DNA from: Leucobacter sp. CX169
Lineage (GTDB): Bacteria; Actinomycetota; Actinomycetes; Actinomycetales; Microbacteriaceae
NCBI RefSeq assembly: GCF_017161405.1
Contig: NZ_CP071051.1
Span: 620,001 to 684,000 of the forward strand
Length of the DNA: 64,000 bases
Direction: 5' to 3'
Part shown: positions 55,068 through 64,000 of the stretch, one piece after another
Layout: the number at the start of each line of letters is the position of its first letter
Position numbering within the stretch: position 1 is the stretch's first letter
Position numbers and translations under genes: made by a program
The notes under the pieces: generated by a model
Seen by the model: the letters and a program-made list of their open reading frames with translations, nothing else
The model's database searches: none
What the model was told of the DNA's origin: nothing

Positions 55068-55973
55068 ATGACCGAGGAACGCGACACCGAGCAGGCGGGC
55101 GCCCCGATCGACGAGACGGGTGCCACCGAGACCGAGGTTATGGCCGCCGTGGAGCGCGCAATCGACCCGGCTGATGCGAAGGTCGAGTCCGCCCCGGCAG
55201 ACGCCGTGCAGGCCGAGAGTGAGCCCGTCGTCGACGCGGCTATCGATCCCGCAGCGACGGGCGAGATCGTCGCTGAGCAGCCCGGCGCCGAGCCCGTCGT
55301 GATCTCGGACCTCGACATGCCGAGTGCGGCCGCGCCTGTCGCTGAGCCGGTCGTTCCGGCTGCCGCGCCCGCGCCTGAGCAGATTCAGATCGCGACCGAC
55401 CACCCGATGGCCGGCTTCTACGTGCAGACGCCGCTGCCCCCCGAGGTGCGCGGTAACCGTGGAGCAGGCGTGCTCATCGCGCTCGTGGCGACTGCTGGCT
55501 TTGCGCTCGTGTACGCCGGGGTCATCTCCGGGCTGATCGCCTTCGAGTTCCCGCCCTCGACATTCCTCTCGGAGGGGCTGCTCCCGATTCTCACGTCGTG
55601 GGCCTTTATCTTCCCGGTAGCGGCCTTCTTCGTGGGGCTGAGCGCACTGGTGCTTATCGTCGGCCGCGCAGGCTGGTGGGCGTACGTACTCGGCGGCTTC
55701 CTCGTCGCGGTGCTCGTCTGGGCGGCGGCGGTCGTCGGGCTGGTGCTCGCGCCTGAGGCGTTTGGCCGCCCGAGCGGGTTCAGCACGGACCCGATGGTGG
55801 TACTGAACCTCATCGGCCTCTCGCTGCCGGCACTCGGAGCCGCGCTCGTCGCCCGTGAAACCACGATTTGGTTTGGCGCCTGGATTGGCGCACGTGGTCG
55901 CAAGATGACCGCGAAGAACCGCGAGGCCCTCGCCGAGTACGAGCAGCGCGTCGCGGAGGCCCAGGCCGTCTAG
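55068..55973 (+). CDS. Membrane protein with acidic disordered N-terminus, unknown function
   Basis: 301-residue protein. The first 105 residues are Glu/Asp/Ala/Pro-rich with no predicted fold. They are followed by four transmembrane helices (about residues 125-148, 163-185, 190-215 and 240-265) and a charged end. GAGGAGAGGCC precedes the ATG. It belongs to no family I recognise and appears to be lineage-specific. Its place between rpoC and rpsL, with two further unknown genes, is the only context. Confidence 0.65.
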   Translation: MTEERDTEQAGAPIDETGATETEVMAAVERAIDPADAKVESAPADAVQAESEPVVDAAIDPAATGEIVAEQPGAEPVVISDLDMPSAAAPVAEPVVPAAAPAPEQIQIATDHPMAGFYVQTPLPPEVRGNRGAGVLIALVATAGFALVYAGVISGLIAFEFPPSTFLSEGLLPILTSWAFIFPVAAFFVGLSALVLIVGRAGWWAYVLGGFLVAVLVWAAAVVGLVLAPEAFGRPSGFSTDPMVVLNLIGLSLPALGAALVARETTIWFGAWIGARGRKMTAKNREALAEYEQRVAEAQAV

Positions 55974-55975
55974 CC

Positions 55976-56512
55976 ATGGTTCCCGGCGAGCGACGTGGAG
56001 TCACCCGCGGCTACGCCGTGGGACTGATCGGCGCCGTCACGTTGCTCGCGTTCGCACTGCTCGTCGCCGGCTGGGGCGCCATCGCGCTGGCGACCGGCAC
56101 GCAACCGGTGCAGACCGACAGCGTGCCGTTTGTGGCGGCACCCCTAGCGGTCGGGCTGAGCCTGGCCCTGCTCGTGGGCATGCTGTGGACGTCGACCGTC
56201 ACGTTACTGCGAGGAACGCGCACGCCGCCGCTGGCTCAGTCAGTTGTCGCCGCCTGCGGCGCGTACCTGCTGTGGTGCCTGGTCGGCATGCTCGCGGGCA
56301 TGAGCATCGGCGAGACCTGGCTGAGCTGGTATTCCGTCGTGCTCGCGGTGTTCTGGGCGTTGGCCCCGCTGATCCTGTGGGCCGTGCTCACTCGTCGGGT
56401 CTACTCCGACCGCCGGCCGCCCCGCTGGTACTGGGAGAATCACCCGGCGCCCGGCGACCTGCAGTATCCGGACCAGCCGGTGGACCCCGAAGGCGGCCCC
56501 CGGGGTCCATAG
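55976..56512 (+). CDS. Four-helix membrane protein, unknown function
   Basis: 178-residue protein with four predicted transmembrane helices (about residues 13-33, 48-68, 85-105 and 115-135) and a Pro/Trp/Asp-rich cytoplasmic tail (RRPPRWYWENHPAPGD). It starts two bases after the preceding stop, so the two are cotranscribed and perhaps form a complex. No family recognised. Confidence 0.6.
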   Translation: MVPGERRGVTRGYAVGLIGAVTLLAFALLVAGWGAIALATGTQPVQTDSVPFVAAPLAVGLSLALLVGMLWTSTVTLLRGTRTPPLAQSVVAACGAYLLWCLVGMLAGMSIGETWLSWYSVVLAVFWALAPLILWAVLTRRVYSDRRPPRWYWENHPAPGDLQYPDQPVDPEGGPRGP

Positions 56513-56574
56513 CCGACGGCCGCCCCGCGCGGCATGTGCCACAATCTCGACTCGCCCGGGTAACATTGGGCACC

Positions 56575-57213
56575 GTGGCAGAGGAGAGCATCGAGCAGCG
56601 CGTGATGAACGCCGTTGACGCCTGGCTGCGCTGGCTCCCGACCTGGGCGCCCGGCACGCACCGCGGACGCAGCCGAATCTGCCGCCGCTGCACCGGATCG
56701 CCGATTGTCGCCGCGGTGGGCTTGACCGAGGACGTGCCGCATCAGGTCCTCCACGCCCTGGTCTCTCGAATGCAGCGCATCGTCGATCGTGAGGTCGATA
56801 CGTTCACGGAGCGCGAGCTGCCGATGCTGCACGCCGAACTGGACGGTGAGAAGAACTGGTCGCCTGCCGTGTTCGACCCGACGGCTGGCCTCGACCCCGA
56901 GTACGACGGGCTCGACCTCGACCCAGAGCCTGCCGAGGACGCCCAACCCTTCCTGTTCACGCTCGCCGGCCTCGCCGCCACCAGCCAGCCGGAGCCCCCG
57001 CTGCCCCGGCCGCCACTTACCGCCGCCGAGAAGGCGCAGCTTCGCGCCGAGATCGCACGCGCCGACCAGTGCGCAGAGGACGCCGGGCGCGAGGTGTGTT
57101 TCGCGGTCGCGGGGCATCGCCCGCGCGTAACTGCCGCGGTGACCCGTTTCGTCGAACCCCAGATCCGTTCGATGCTCGAACATCTGAGCGAACAGTTGGA
57201 AGCGCCCGAGTAG
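56575..57213 (+). CDS. Soluble hypothetical protein with CxxC pair
   Basis: 212-residue protein. An early ICRRCTG pair follows a Trp-rich start (WLRWLPTWAPG). The middle is acidic and Pro-rich, and the end is helical (TAAEKAQLRAEIARADQCAED; then HLSEQLEAPE). TAACAT ends eight bases before the GTG, a leaderless layout. No family recognised; a single CxxC is not enough to claim zinc binding. Confidence 0.6.
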   Translation: MAEESIEQRVMNAVDAWLRWLPTWAPGTHRGRSRICRRCTGSPIVAAVGLTEDVPHQVLHALVSRMQRIVDREVDTFTERELPMLHAELDGEKNWSPAVFDPTAGLDPEYDGLDLDPEPAEDAQPFLFTLAGLAATSQPEPPLPRPPLTAAEKAQLRAEIARADQCAEDAGREVCFAVAGHRPRVTAAVTRFVEPQIRSMLEHLSEQLEAPE

Positions 57214-57230
57214 CGAGCGCTCGCCCAGCC

Positions 57231-57260
57231 TTGCCAATTCCCGGGAACTGCAGGTACAGT
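57231..57260 (+). promoter_or_regulatory. str operon (rpsL) promoter and start of a long leader
   Basis: TTGCCA, 18-base spacer, TACAGT; transcription from about 57267 leaves a leader of about 220 bases before rpsL. The leader holds a GGAGAAC-N8-GTTCTCC hairpin at 57322-57343. Confidence 0.6.
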
Positions 57261-57487
57261 TGACTCTCGGTGTGCTCCACCGCGCGTTTTGGCGTGCCTC
57301 GGCATGGTTTTCGCGAGCGGGGGAGAACACGATTGGGTTCTCCGTTCCATTCGGGGCGGTACCCCCACGGCATACCTGCACTCCGTTCGCGTCTAACGCG
57401 GCAGCAGGTCAGCGACCGCGTGAGCGGCCGCACATGCTCAGTCCATGAAGCATTCCTGTCACCGTGCAGGATAACCAAGGAGAATCA

Positions 57488-57862
57488 GTGCCAACGATTC
57501 AGCAGTTGGTTCGCAAGGGGCGTACGCCGAAGGTCGTCAAGACCAAGGCTCCCGCTCTGAAGGCGAACCCGCAGCAGCGCGGGGTATGCACCCGTGTCTA
57601 CACCACCACCCCGAAGAAGCCGAACTCGGCGATGCGTAAGGTCGCTCGTGTGAAGCTCTCGAACGGGACCGAGGTTACGGCCTACATCCCCGGTGAGGGC
57701 CACAACCTGCAGGAGCACTCGATGGTGCTCGTGCGCGGCGGTCGCGTGAAGGACCTTCCCGGCGTGCGTTACAAGATCGTGCGCGGCGCGCTCGATACGC
57801 AGGCCGTCAAGGGCCGTAAGCAGGCGCGTAGCCTCTACGGTGCGAAGAAGGAGAAGAAGTAA
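57488..57862 (+). CDS. rpsL: 30S ribosomal protein S12
   Basis: 124-residue small-subunit protein at the decoding centre, the streptomycin-resistance locus. The TPKKPNSA and [12 protein letters not shown] segments are wild type, so both usual resistance lysines are present. The GTG at 57488 follows CAAGGAG. The stop shares one base with rpsG (TAATG). It heads the str operon. Confidence 0.97.
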   Translation: MPTIQQLVRKGRTPKVVKTKAPALKANPQQRGVCTRVYTTTPKKPNSAMRKVARVKLSNGTEVTAYIPGEGHNLQEHSMVLVRGGRVKDLPGVRYKIVRGALDTQAVKGRKQARSLYGAKKEKK

Positions 57863-58332
57863 TGCCTCGTAAGGGACCTGCTCCGAAGCGCCCCGTAGTT
57901 GCCGATCCGGTATACGGCGCCCCCATTGTGAGCCAGCTCGTCAACAAGATCCTCCTGGACGGCAAGAAGGGGCTCGCCGAGCGCATTGTGTATGACGCAC
58001 TCGCTGCGGTGGGCGCCAAGTCCGATCAGGATGCGGTCACGGTCCTCAAGAAGGCGCTCGACAACGTGCGCCCCACCCTTGAGGTCCGCTCGCGTCGCGT
58101 CGGCGGATCCACCTACCAGGTGCCCGTCGAGGTCAAGCCGCACCGTGCGAACACGCTCGCACTTCGCTGGCTGACCAGCTACGCAAAGGCTCGTCGTGAG
58201 AACAGCATGACGGACCGACTCACCAACGAGATCCTCGACGCATCCAACGGCCTCGGTGCCGCTGTGAAGCGCCGCGAGGACACTCACAAGATGGCTGAGT
58301 CGAACCGCGCATTCGCGCACTACCGCTGGTAG
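57862..58332 (+). CDS. rpsG: 30S ribosomal protein S7
   Basis: 156-residue protein that nucleates assembly of the 30S head and contacts the E-site t[14 protein letters not shown] and the [26 protein letters not shown] segment are diagnostic. It overlaps rpsL by one base and ends 117 bases before fusA, the spacer holding a GC hairpin. Confidence 0.97.
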   Translation: MPRKGPAPKRPVVADPVYGAPIVSQLVNKILLDGKKGLAERIVYDALAAVGAKSDQDAVTVLKKALDNVRPTLEVRSRRVGGSTYQVPVEVKPHRANTLALRWLTSYAKARRENSMTDRLTNEILDASNGLGAAVKRREDTHKMAESNRAFAHYRW

Positions 58333-58351
58333 GTCGCGTTTCACGTTGCTT

Positions 58352-58375
58352 CGCCCGGGCTTCACGGCCCGGGCG
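58352..58375 (+). terminator. GC hairpin between rpsG and fusA
   Basis: Nine-bp arms CGCCCGGGC and GCCCGGGCG around a six-base loop, no U-run; an attenuator or processing signal within the operon rather than a full terminator. Confidence 0.5.
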
Positions 58376-58449
58376 GAGCAACCGCTTCGGCGGCTGACCC
58401 AGTCGTCAGGCACACCACACTTCCCTCACCGATCCCTGGAGGATTCCCC

Positions 58450-60564
58450 GTGGCACAAGACGTGCTCACCGACCTGAGCAAGGTCCGCAACATCGGCATC
58501 ATGGCCCACATCGATGCCGGCAAGACCACCACCACCGAGCGCATCCTGTTCTACACGGGCGTGAACCACAAGCTCGGCGAGACCCACGATGGTGGCGCGA
58601 CCACTGACTGGATGGAGCAGGAGAAGGAACGCGGCATCACGATCACCAGTGCCGCGGTGACCTGCTTCTGGAACAAGAACCAGATCAACATCATCGACAC
58701 CCCCGGTCACGTCGACTTCACCGTTGAGGTGGAGCGCTCGCTCCGCGTCCTCGACGGCGCAGTCGCAGTGTTCGACGGCAAGGAGGGCGTTGAGCCCCAG
58801 TCCGAGACCGTCTGGCGCCAGGCCGACAAGTACAACGTGCCCCGCATCTGCTTCGTCAACAAGATGGACAAGATGGGCGCCGACTTCTACTTCACCGTAG
58901 ACACGATCGTCAAGCGCCTCGGCGCGAAGCCGCTCGTGATGCAGCTTCCGATTGGATTCGAGTCGGGCTTCGAGGGCGTTGTCGACCTCATGGAGATGCG
59001 TGCGCTGACCTGGCGCGGCGACGCCAAGGGTGACGTGACCCTCGGTGCGAACTACGAGATCGAAGAGATTCCTGCTGACCTGCAGGAAAAGGCCGTGGAG
59101 TACCGCGCCAAGCTCGTCGAGACGATCGCCGAGAGCGACGACGCACTGCTGGAGAAGTACTTTGCCGGCGAGGAGATTTCGATCCCCGAGCTCAAAGCTG
59201 CGCTTCGCAAGATGGTCGTCAACAGCGAGATCTACCCGGTCTTCTGTGGCTCGGCGTTCAAGAACCGCGGCATCCAGCCGATGCTCGACGCGGTCGTTGA
59301 CTACCTGCCGAACCCGCTCGACGTCGGTGCCATCGAGGCACACGACCCGCGCGACGAGTCGATCGTCATCGAGCGTCTCCCCGATTCCTCGCAGCCGTTC
59401 GCGGCTCTCGCGTTCAAGGTTGCCGTGCACCCGTTCTTCGGTCGCCTCACCTACGTTCGCGTGTACTCGGGTCACGCCGAGTCGGGCGCTGCCGTCATCA
59501 ACTCGACCAAGGGCCGCAAGGAGCGCATCGGAAAGATCTTCCAGATGCACGCCAACAAGGAGAACCCGGTCGATCAGCTCACCGCTGGCAACATCTACGC
59601 GGTGATCGGTCTCAAGGACACCACGACCGGCGACACGCTGTCGGACATCAACAGCCAGGTTGTCCTGGAATCGATGACCTTCCCGGAGCCCGTCATCGAG
59701 GTGGCCATCGAGCCGAAGACCAAGGCTGACCAGGAGAAGCTCGGCACGGCGATCCAGAAGCTCGCTGAAGAGGACCCCACGTTCCGCGTGAGCCTCAACG
59801 CCGAGACCGGCCAGACGGTTATCGCCGGCATGGGCGAGCTGCACCTTGATATCCTCGTTGACCGCATGAAGCGCGAGTTCAACGTCGAGGCCAACGTGGG
59901 CAAGCCCCAGGTTGCGTACCGCGAGACGATCCGCAAGACCGTCGAGAAGCACGACTACACCCACAAGAAGCAGACCGGTGGTTCGGGTCAGTTCGCTAAG
60001 GTGCAGATCTCGCTTGAGCCCCTCGATCCGGCCGGCGACAAGATGTACGAGTTCGCGAACAAGGTCACCGGTGGCCGCGTTCCTCGCGAGTACATCCCCT
60101 CGGTCGACGCAGGTATCCAGGACGCCATGCAGTACGGCATCCTGGCCGGCTTCCCCCTCGTGGGCGTCAAGGCGGCTCTGCTGGACGGTCAGTACCACGA
60201 CGTTGACTCGTCGGAAATGGCGTTCAAGATCGCCGGCTCCATGGCGTTCAAGGAGGCTGCTCGCAAGGCGAGCCCCGTCCTCCTCGAGCCCATGATGGCT
60301 GTCGAGGTCCGTACTCCCGAGGAGTACATGGGCGACGTCATCGGCGATATCAACTCGCGTCGTGGCCAGATCCAGTCGATGGAGGACGCGAGCGGTGTGA
60401 AGATCATCAACGCGCTCGTCCCGCTGTCTGAAATGTTTGGGTACATCGGCGACCTGCGGTCCAAGACCAGCGGCCGCGCCGTGTTCTCGATGACTTTCCA
60501 TTCCTACGCTGAGGTCCCCAAGGCCGTGGCTGAAGAGATCATTCAGAAGGTCAAGGGCGAATAA
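58450..60564 (+). CDS. fusA: Elongation factor G
   Basis: 704-residue GTPase driving ribosomal translocation. The G1 motif AHIDAGKTT lies near the start, followed by DTPGHVDF and [10 protein letters not shown]; the later [18 protein letters not shown] region belongs to domains III-IV. CTGGAGG precedes the GTG. Length and motifs are standard. Confidence 0.98.
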   Translation: MAQDVLTDLSKVRNIGIMAHIDAGKTTTTERILFYTGVNHKLGETHDGGATTDWMEQEKERGITITSAAVTCFWNKNQINIIDTPGHVDFTVEVERSLRVLDGAVAVFDGKEGVEPQSETVWRQADKYNVPRICFVNKMDKMGADFYFTVDTIVKRLGAKPLVMQLPIGFESGFEGVVDLMEMRALTWRGDAKGDVTLGANYEIEEIPADLQEKAVEYRAKLVETIAESDDALLEKYFAGEEISIPELKAALRKMVVNSEIYPVFCGSAFKNRGIQPMLDAVVDYLPNPLDVGAIEAHDPRDESIVIERLPDSSQPFAALAFKVAVHPFFGRLTYVRVYSGHAESGAAVINSTKGRKERIGKIFQMHANKENPVDQLTAGNIYAVIGLKDTTTGDTLSDINSQVVLESMTFPEPVIEVAIEPKTKADQEKLGTAIQKLAEEDPTFRVSLNAETGQTVIAGMGELHLDILVDRMKREFNVEANVGKPQVAYRETIRKTVEKHDYTHKKQTGGSGQFAKVQISLEPLDPAGDKMYEFANKVTGGRVPREYIPSVDAGIQDAMQYGILAGFPLVGVKAALLDGQYHDVDSSEMAFKIAGSMAFKEAARKASPVLLEPMMAVEVRTPEEYMGDVIGDINSRRGQIQSMEDASGVKIINALVPLSEMFGYIGDLRSKTSGRAVFSMTFHSYAEVPKAVAEEIIQKVKGE

Positions 60565-60580
60565 CTTCGCCCTCTCCGGT

Positions 60581-60606
60581 GGAGGCTGGGCGTCTGTCCA
60601 GCCTCC
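60581..60606 (+). terminator. Hairpin between fusA and tuf
   Basis: Nine-bp arms GGAGGCTGG and CCAGCCTCC with an eight-base loop, 17 bases after fusA; no U-run. An unusually AT-rich patch at about 60645-60675 follows, a probable separate tuf promoter. Confidence 0.55.
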
Positions 60607-60724
60607 GCCACCGCTCCAGGTCGAAATTCATCGGCTGAGCAAGTAACATATCTATATCCCCTGTGCCCATATCTCCGGAATCCATCGGAAGGTGTGCGCA
60701 CTCGATGTCCTGAGGAGGACCACA

Positions 60725-61918
60725 GTGGCGAAGGCCAAGTTCGAGCGGAACAAGCCGCACGTAAACATCGGAACGATCGGTCACGTTGACCACGGTAAGA
60801 CGACCCTTACCGCGGCCATCTCGAAGGTGCTTGCTGACAAGTTCCCGTCGGCCACCAACGTGCAGCGCGATTTCGCTACCATCGACTCCGCTCCCGAGGA
60901 GCGCCAGCGTGGTATCACGATCAACATCTCGCACGTCGAGTACGAGACCCCGACCCGTCACTACGCTCACGTTGATGCACCCGGCCACGCCGACTACATC
61001 AAGAACATGATCACCGGTGCGGCTCAGATGGACGGCGCGATCCTCGTGGTTGCTGCTACCGACGGCCCCATGGCACAGACCCGCGAGCACGTGCTGCTCG
61101 CGAAGCAGGTTGGCGTTCCCTACCTGCTCGTTGCGCTGAACAAGTGCGACATGGTTGAGGACGAGGAGATCCTGGAGCTCGTTGAGCTCGAGGTTCGCGA
61201 GCTGCTCTCGAGCCAGGGCTTCCCCGGCGACGACGCTCCCGTTGTCCGCGTCTCGGGCTACCAGGCGCTGCAGGGCGAAGAGAAGTGGGTTAACGCCATT
61301 CTCGAGCTCATGGAGGCTGTTGACACGGCTATCCCGACCCCCGAGCGTGACAAGGACAAGCCGTTCCTCATGCCCGTCGAGGACGTCTTCACGATCACCG
61401 GTCGTGGCACGGTTGTGACGGGTCGCGCCGAGCGCGGTACCCTCGCGATCAACTCCGAGGTCGAGATTGTTGGCCTCAAGCCGACCGTCAAGACCACGGT
61501 CACCGGTATCGAGATGTTCCACAAGCAGCTCGACGAGGCGTGGGCTGGCGAGAACTGTGGCCTCCTGCTCCGCGGCACCAAGCGTGAAGACGTTGAGCGC
61601 GGCCAGGTCATCGTGAAGCCGGGCTCGATCACTCCCCACACGGAGTTCGAGGGCACCGCTTACATCCTTTCCAAGGAAGAGGGCGGCCGACACAACCCGT
61701 TCTTCACGAACTACCGCCCGCAGTTCTACTTCCGCACCACGGACGTGACCGGCGTCATCACCCTCCCCGAGGGCAAGGACATGGTCATGCCTGGCGACAC
61801 CACCGACATGTCGGTCGTGCTGATTCAGCCGATCGCTATGGAAGAGGGCCTCGGCTTCGCTATCCGTGAGGGTGGCCGCACCGTCGGCGCCGGCACGGTG
61901 ACGGCGATCACCAAGTAG
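60725..61918 (+). CDS. tuf: Elongation factor Tu
   Basis: 397-residue GTPase delivering aminoacyl-tRNA to the ribosome. [18 protein letters not shown] and NKCDM are the GTP-site motifs. GAGGAGGACCACA precedes the GTG. Length is typical; a strong terminator follows. Confidence 0.98.
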   Translation: MAKAKFERNKPHVNIGTIGHVDHGKTTLTAAISKVLADKFPSATNVQRDFATIDSAPEERQRGITINISHVEYETPTRHYAHVDAPGHADYIKNMITGAAQMDGAILVVAATDGPMAQTREHVLLAKQVGVPYLLVALNKCDMVEDEEILELVELEVRELLSSQGFPGDDAPVVRVSGYQALQGEEKWVNAILELMEAVDTAIPTPERDKDKPFLMPVEDVFTITGRGTVVTGRAERGTLAINSEVEIVGLKPTVKTTVTGIEMFHKQLDEAWAGENCGLLLRGTKREDVERGQVIVKPGSITPHTEFEGTAYILSKEEGGRHNPFFTNYRPQFYFRTTDVTGVITLPEGKDMVMPGDTTDMSVVLIQPIAMEEGLGFAIREGGRTVGAGTVTAITK

Positions 61919-61934
61919 TCGCTTTTCGCGAGTA

Positions 61935-61977
61935 AACAACAACGCCCCGGAGCCATGTGCTCCGGGGCGTTGTTGTT
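61935..61977 (+). terminator. Very strong intrinsic terminator after tuf
   Basis: 19-bp perfect stem (AACAACAACGCCCCGGAGC and its complement) around a CATGT loop; the right arm and following bases are T-rich. It ends the str operon. Confidence 0.93.
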
Positions 61978-62019
61978 GTTGTGTGACGTGGTCGCAGCGT
62001 CGCGACGACGCGCGGGGGA

Positions 62020-62256
62020 CTATTCGTTTCCGACGGCCCCATCGATGTTCTTGCGGACATCCTCTGCCTGATCGGCGAACTTGTCGCCGGTGATCTTATT
62101 GAAGAGACCGGTGGCGCCATCGAGCACCTTGTCGCTGAGGCCCTCGGCCTGCTCGCTCTTGAGCGCCGCTTCGATCTTTTCCTTGTTCTGGCCGATGACG
62201 TCGCCGACCTGCTTCGCAGCCTGCTCCGCCTTTGCGCCGAGATCTTCAATACCCAT
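62020..62256 (-). CDS. Rv0909/MT0933-like antitoxin-family protein
   Basis: 78-residue soluble helical protein rich in Lys, Asp and Glu (GIEDLGAKAEQAAKQVGDVI; the LSDKVLDGATGLFNKITGDKF segment matches the Rv0909 family). Such proteins are annotated as antitoxins, but no toxin gene (for example an Rv0910-like SRPBCC protein) is next to it. CAUTION: the assignment rests on short similarity. It converges with tuf. Confidence 0.65.
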   Translation of the reverse strand: MGIEDLGAKAEQAAKQVGDVIGQNKEKIEAALKSEQAEGLSDKVLDGATGLFNKITGDKFADQAEDVRKNIDGAVGNE

Positions 62257-62420
62257 AGTGTTTCCTCCTCATAAGAGTGCCGCGTGCTCGCCACGGACGT
62301 TGCGGGCGATCGCCCACTCCCCATCCTGCCGCGCGGACAGTTCTCCGTCGAGAGGGAATCTGATTCGCCCGGCGACGGCCCGCCCTGAGCATGTGCACTC
62401 GGCGGCAGCGGTATCCTCGA

Positions 62421-64000
62421 ATGGTGGAATCCCTGGAACTGCCCCGCCCGCTCGGCCGAGACACCCGAAGCTCTGGCGAGCGTTTCACGCATTTCATTCG
62501 CCAGTTTGGGCTGCTGTTCGTCTGCGACGTCCTTGCCTGGGCGGTGGCGATCGTGGCAGCGCTGCTGCTCCGCTTTGATTTTTCGCTCACCCTCGTCCAC
62601 TGGGGGTGGACCGCTGCGCTGATCGGCGCGACTGCCCTGCTCCAGCTCGTGGCAGGCTGGGGCTTCTGGCTCTATCGTTCGCGCTACCAGACCGGGAGCT
62701 TCGACGAGGTTCGGGCCCTCTTCTTCAGTACCGTCGCGGTGAGCGCGTTCGCCTGGGTGTTTGCCTTCTGGGTCGGCTATGGCAACGGCATTCCCCGCAG
62801 CACGATGGTCATCGCAGGTCCGATCGCTTTCAGCCTGATGGGGATTTTGCGCTACCTCATTCGGTTGGCCGACGAGCAGCGCATGAAGCCCGGCGCCGAG
62901 GCAGAGCGGGTCCTGATTTATGGCGCCGGCTATGTCGGTTCCGCAACGGTGCGTCGCATGCTCACTGACGCGGTGGCGGGGAGCCTCCCCGTGGGGTTTC
63001 TCGACGACGATGTGGCGAAGCGTAACCTCGAGGTGCGCGGAGTGCGTGTACTCGGCGGCCTGGACGACCTTGCGGAGGTCGCGCGCCAGACATCGGCGAG
63101 TGCCGTGCTGGTCTGCATCGGGTACGCGGACTCCTCGCTTCTGCGCCGGGTCAACGACGCCGCAGCGCGCGCCGGCCTGCGGGTCATGGTGCTGCCCCCA
63201 CTCGAGCGGCTCCTCCAGGGCAAGGACGCGATTAGCGATCTGCGGGATCTCTCCATCGAGGACCTCATCGGCCGCCACCCCGTGCGCCTCGAGATGTCCT
63301 CGATCGCCGAGTACCTCCAGGATCGGGTCGTCCTCGTCACCGGCGCCGGGGGCTCGATCGGCTCGGAGCTGTGTCGCCAGCTCAGCCGTTTTGCCCCCAA
63401 GGAGCTGATCCTGCTCGATCGCGACGAGACCGCCCTGCAGGGAGCGCAGCTCTCCATCAGCGGCCACGGGCTCCTCGATACCCGCGATGTGGTTCTCGCG
63501 GATATTCGTGACGAGGAGGCGCTGCGGCGGATCTTTGCCGAGCGCCGCCCCGAGGTGGTGTTCCACGCGGCCGCGCTGAAGCACCTGCCAATGCTTGAGC
63601 AATACCCGGACGAGGCGTGGAAGACCAACGTGCTCGGCACGCTCAACGTTCTCCGCGCGGCCCAGTCGGTCGGTGTCGGCACCTTCGTGAACATCTCGAC
63701 CGACAAGGCGGCGAACCCGACGAGCGTGCTCGGGCACTCGAAGCGGGTCGCTGAGAAGCTCACGGCCTGGATGGCCGAGGAGAGCGGGATGCGTTACCTC
63801 TCGGTACGTTTCGGAAACGTGATCGGGAGCCGCGGCTCGATGCTGCCGACGTTCCAGCAGCTCATCGAGGCGGGCGGGCCGGTCACGGTCACCCACCCCG
63901 ACGTGACCCGCTACTTCATGACCATCCCCGAGGCCTGCCAGCTCGTGATTCAGGCGGGCGGGATCGGCCGTCCGGGGGAGGTCCTCATCCTGGACATGGG
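62421..64000 (+). CDS. Membrane nucleotide-sugar 4,6-dehydratase, CapD/WbpM/PglF-like (partial, C-terminus off right edge)
   Basis: At least 526 residues. Four N-terminal helices (about residues 25-48, 56-78, 92-113 and 120-137) anchor it; a Rossmann sensor-like domain (VLIYGAGYVGS) and then an extended SDR domain follow, with TGAGGSIGSELCRQL as the nucleotide motif and FVNISTDKAANPTSVLGHSKRVAEK as the catalytic stretch. The usual Tyr or Met between Ser and Lys is Leu here. It should act on UDP-sugars for surface glycan. TATCCT lies three bases before the ATG but six before an in-frame GTG at 62424, which may be the true leaderless start. Confidence 0.85.
   Translation, partial: MVESLELPRPLGRDTRSSGERFTHFIRQFGLLFVCDVLAWAVAIVAALLLRFDFSLTLVHWGWTAALIGATALLQLVAGWGFWLYRSRYQTGSFDEVRALFFSTVAVSAFAWVFAFWVGYGNGIPRSTMVIAGPIAFSLMGILRYLIRLADEQRMKPGAEAERVLIYGAGYVGSATVRRMLTDAVAGSLPVGFLDDDVAKRNLEVRGVRVLGGLDDLAEVARQTSASAVLVCIGYADSSLLRRVNDAAARAGLRVMVLPPLERLLQGKDAISDLRDLSIEDLIGRHPVRLEMSSIAEYLQDRVVLVTGAGGSIGSELCRQLSRFAPKELILLDRDETALQGAQLSISGHGLLDTRDVVLADIRDEEALRRIFAERRPEVVFHAAALKHLPMLEQYPDEAWKTNVLGTLNVLRAAQSVGVGTFVNISTDKAANPTSVLGHSKRVAEKLTAWMAEESGMRYLSVRFGNVIGSRGSMLPTFQQLIEAGGPVTVTHPDVTRYFMTIPEACQLVIQAGGIGRPGEVLILDM

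Noticed and set aside
57488-57862. Streptomycin-resistance change in RpsL
   Set aside because: The TPKKPNSA and [12 protein letters not shown] segments keep the wild-type lysines.
58426-60501. Long antisense open frame across fusA
   Set aside because: Same reason: fusA on the plus strand is unmistakable.

Overview
This window is chromosomal DNA from a high-GC Gram-positive actinobacterium, most likely a member of the Microbacteriaceae and plausibly Leucobacter-like. The family call is inferred from conserved gene order (tilS-hpt-ftsH-folEPBK-lysS, and rpoBC-rpsL-rpsG-fusA-tuf), a polyprenol-phosphate-mannose synthase, a mycoredoxin, DUF3180 and DUF2520 proteins, frequent GTG/TTG starts and many apparently leaderless genes. 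No insertion sequence, integrase, prophage or CRISPR array was seen.

Layout. 1-5.3 kb: a sugar ABC importer (two permeases, the first running off the left edge, and a lipoprotein binding protein) behind a ROK-family repressor, with a divergent MsiK/UgpC-type ATPase. 5.4-18.9 kb: an M23 peptidoglycan hydrolase, inorganic pyrophosphatase, then the housekeeping run tilS, hpt, ftsH, folE, folP, folB, folK, DUF3180, two PH-domain membrane proteins, DUF2520 and lysS. From ftsH to DUF2520 most genes overlap by four bases; panC, often present before lysS, is absent. 19-27 kb: cardiolipin synthase, an AbiEi/DUF559 nuclease-like gene bracketed by two copies of a 55-bp palindrome, a DUF1003 protein, a small operon of two membrane proteins plus an Xre regulator with an iterated operator, clpC and a GNAT acetyltransferase. 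27-32 kb: small unknown proteins, then a PucR regulator divergent from a family III CoA-transferase and a glutaryl-CoA-dehydrogenase-like flavoprotein, a probable glutarate-use module. 32-36 kb: an orphan ammonium transporter with two GlnR-box-like sites, and divergent ClC-type and K+ channel genes. 36-47 kb: tRNA-Ser, radA, mqo, a HAD phosphatase, tRNA-Pro, polyprenol-phosphate-mannose synthase, regulators and mixed small enzymes. 47-62 kb: rpoB, rpoC, three lineage-specific unknown genes, rpsL, rpsG, fusA and tuf with strong terminators. 62-64 kb: an Rv0909-like antitoxin-family protein and the start of a membrane-anchored nucleotide-sugar dehydratase cut by the right edge.

Points that ordinary annotation would miss: a HIP1-like palindrome (core CAGGATCCTG) strongly over-represented outside the ribosomal and polymerase genes; several unrelated-sequence 55-63 bp intergenic palindromes, two of them related copies flanking the nuclease gene; a TATCGNT-iterated operator; Asn at the RpoB position equivalent to E. 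coli His526, associated with rifamycin resistance; and a recurring TANNNT-(6-8 nt)-start-codon arrangement that fixes the starts of many leaderless genes. No computation or database search was run: family calls rest on motifs read by eye.
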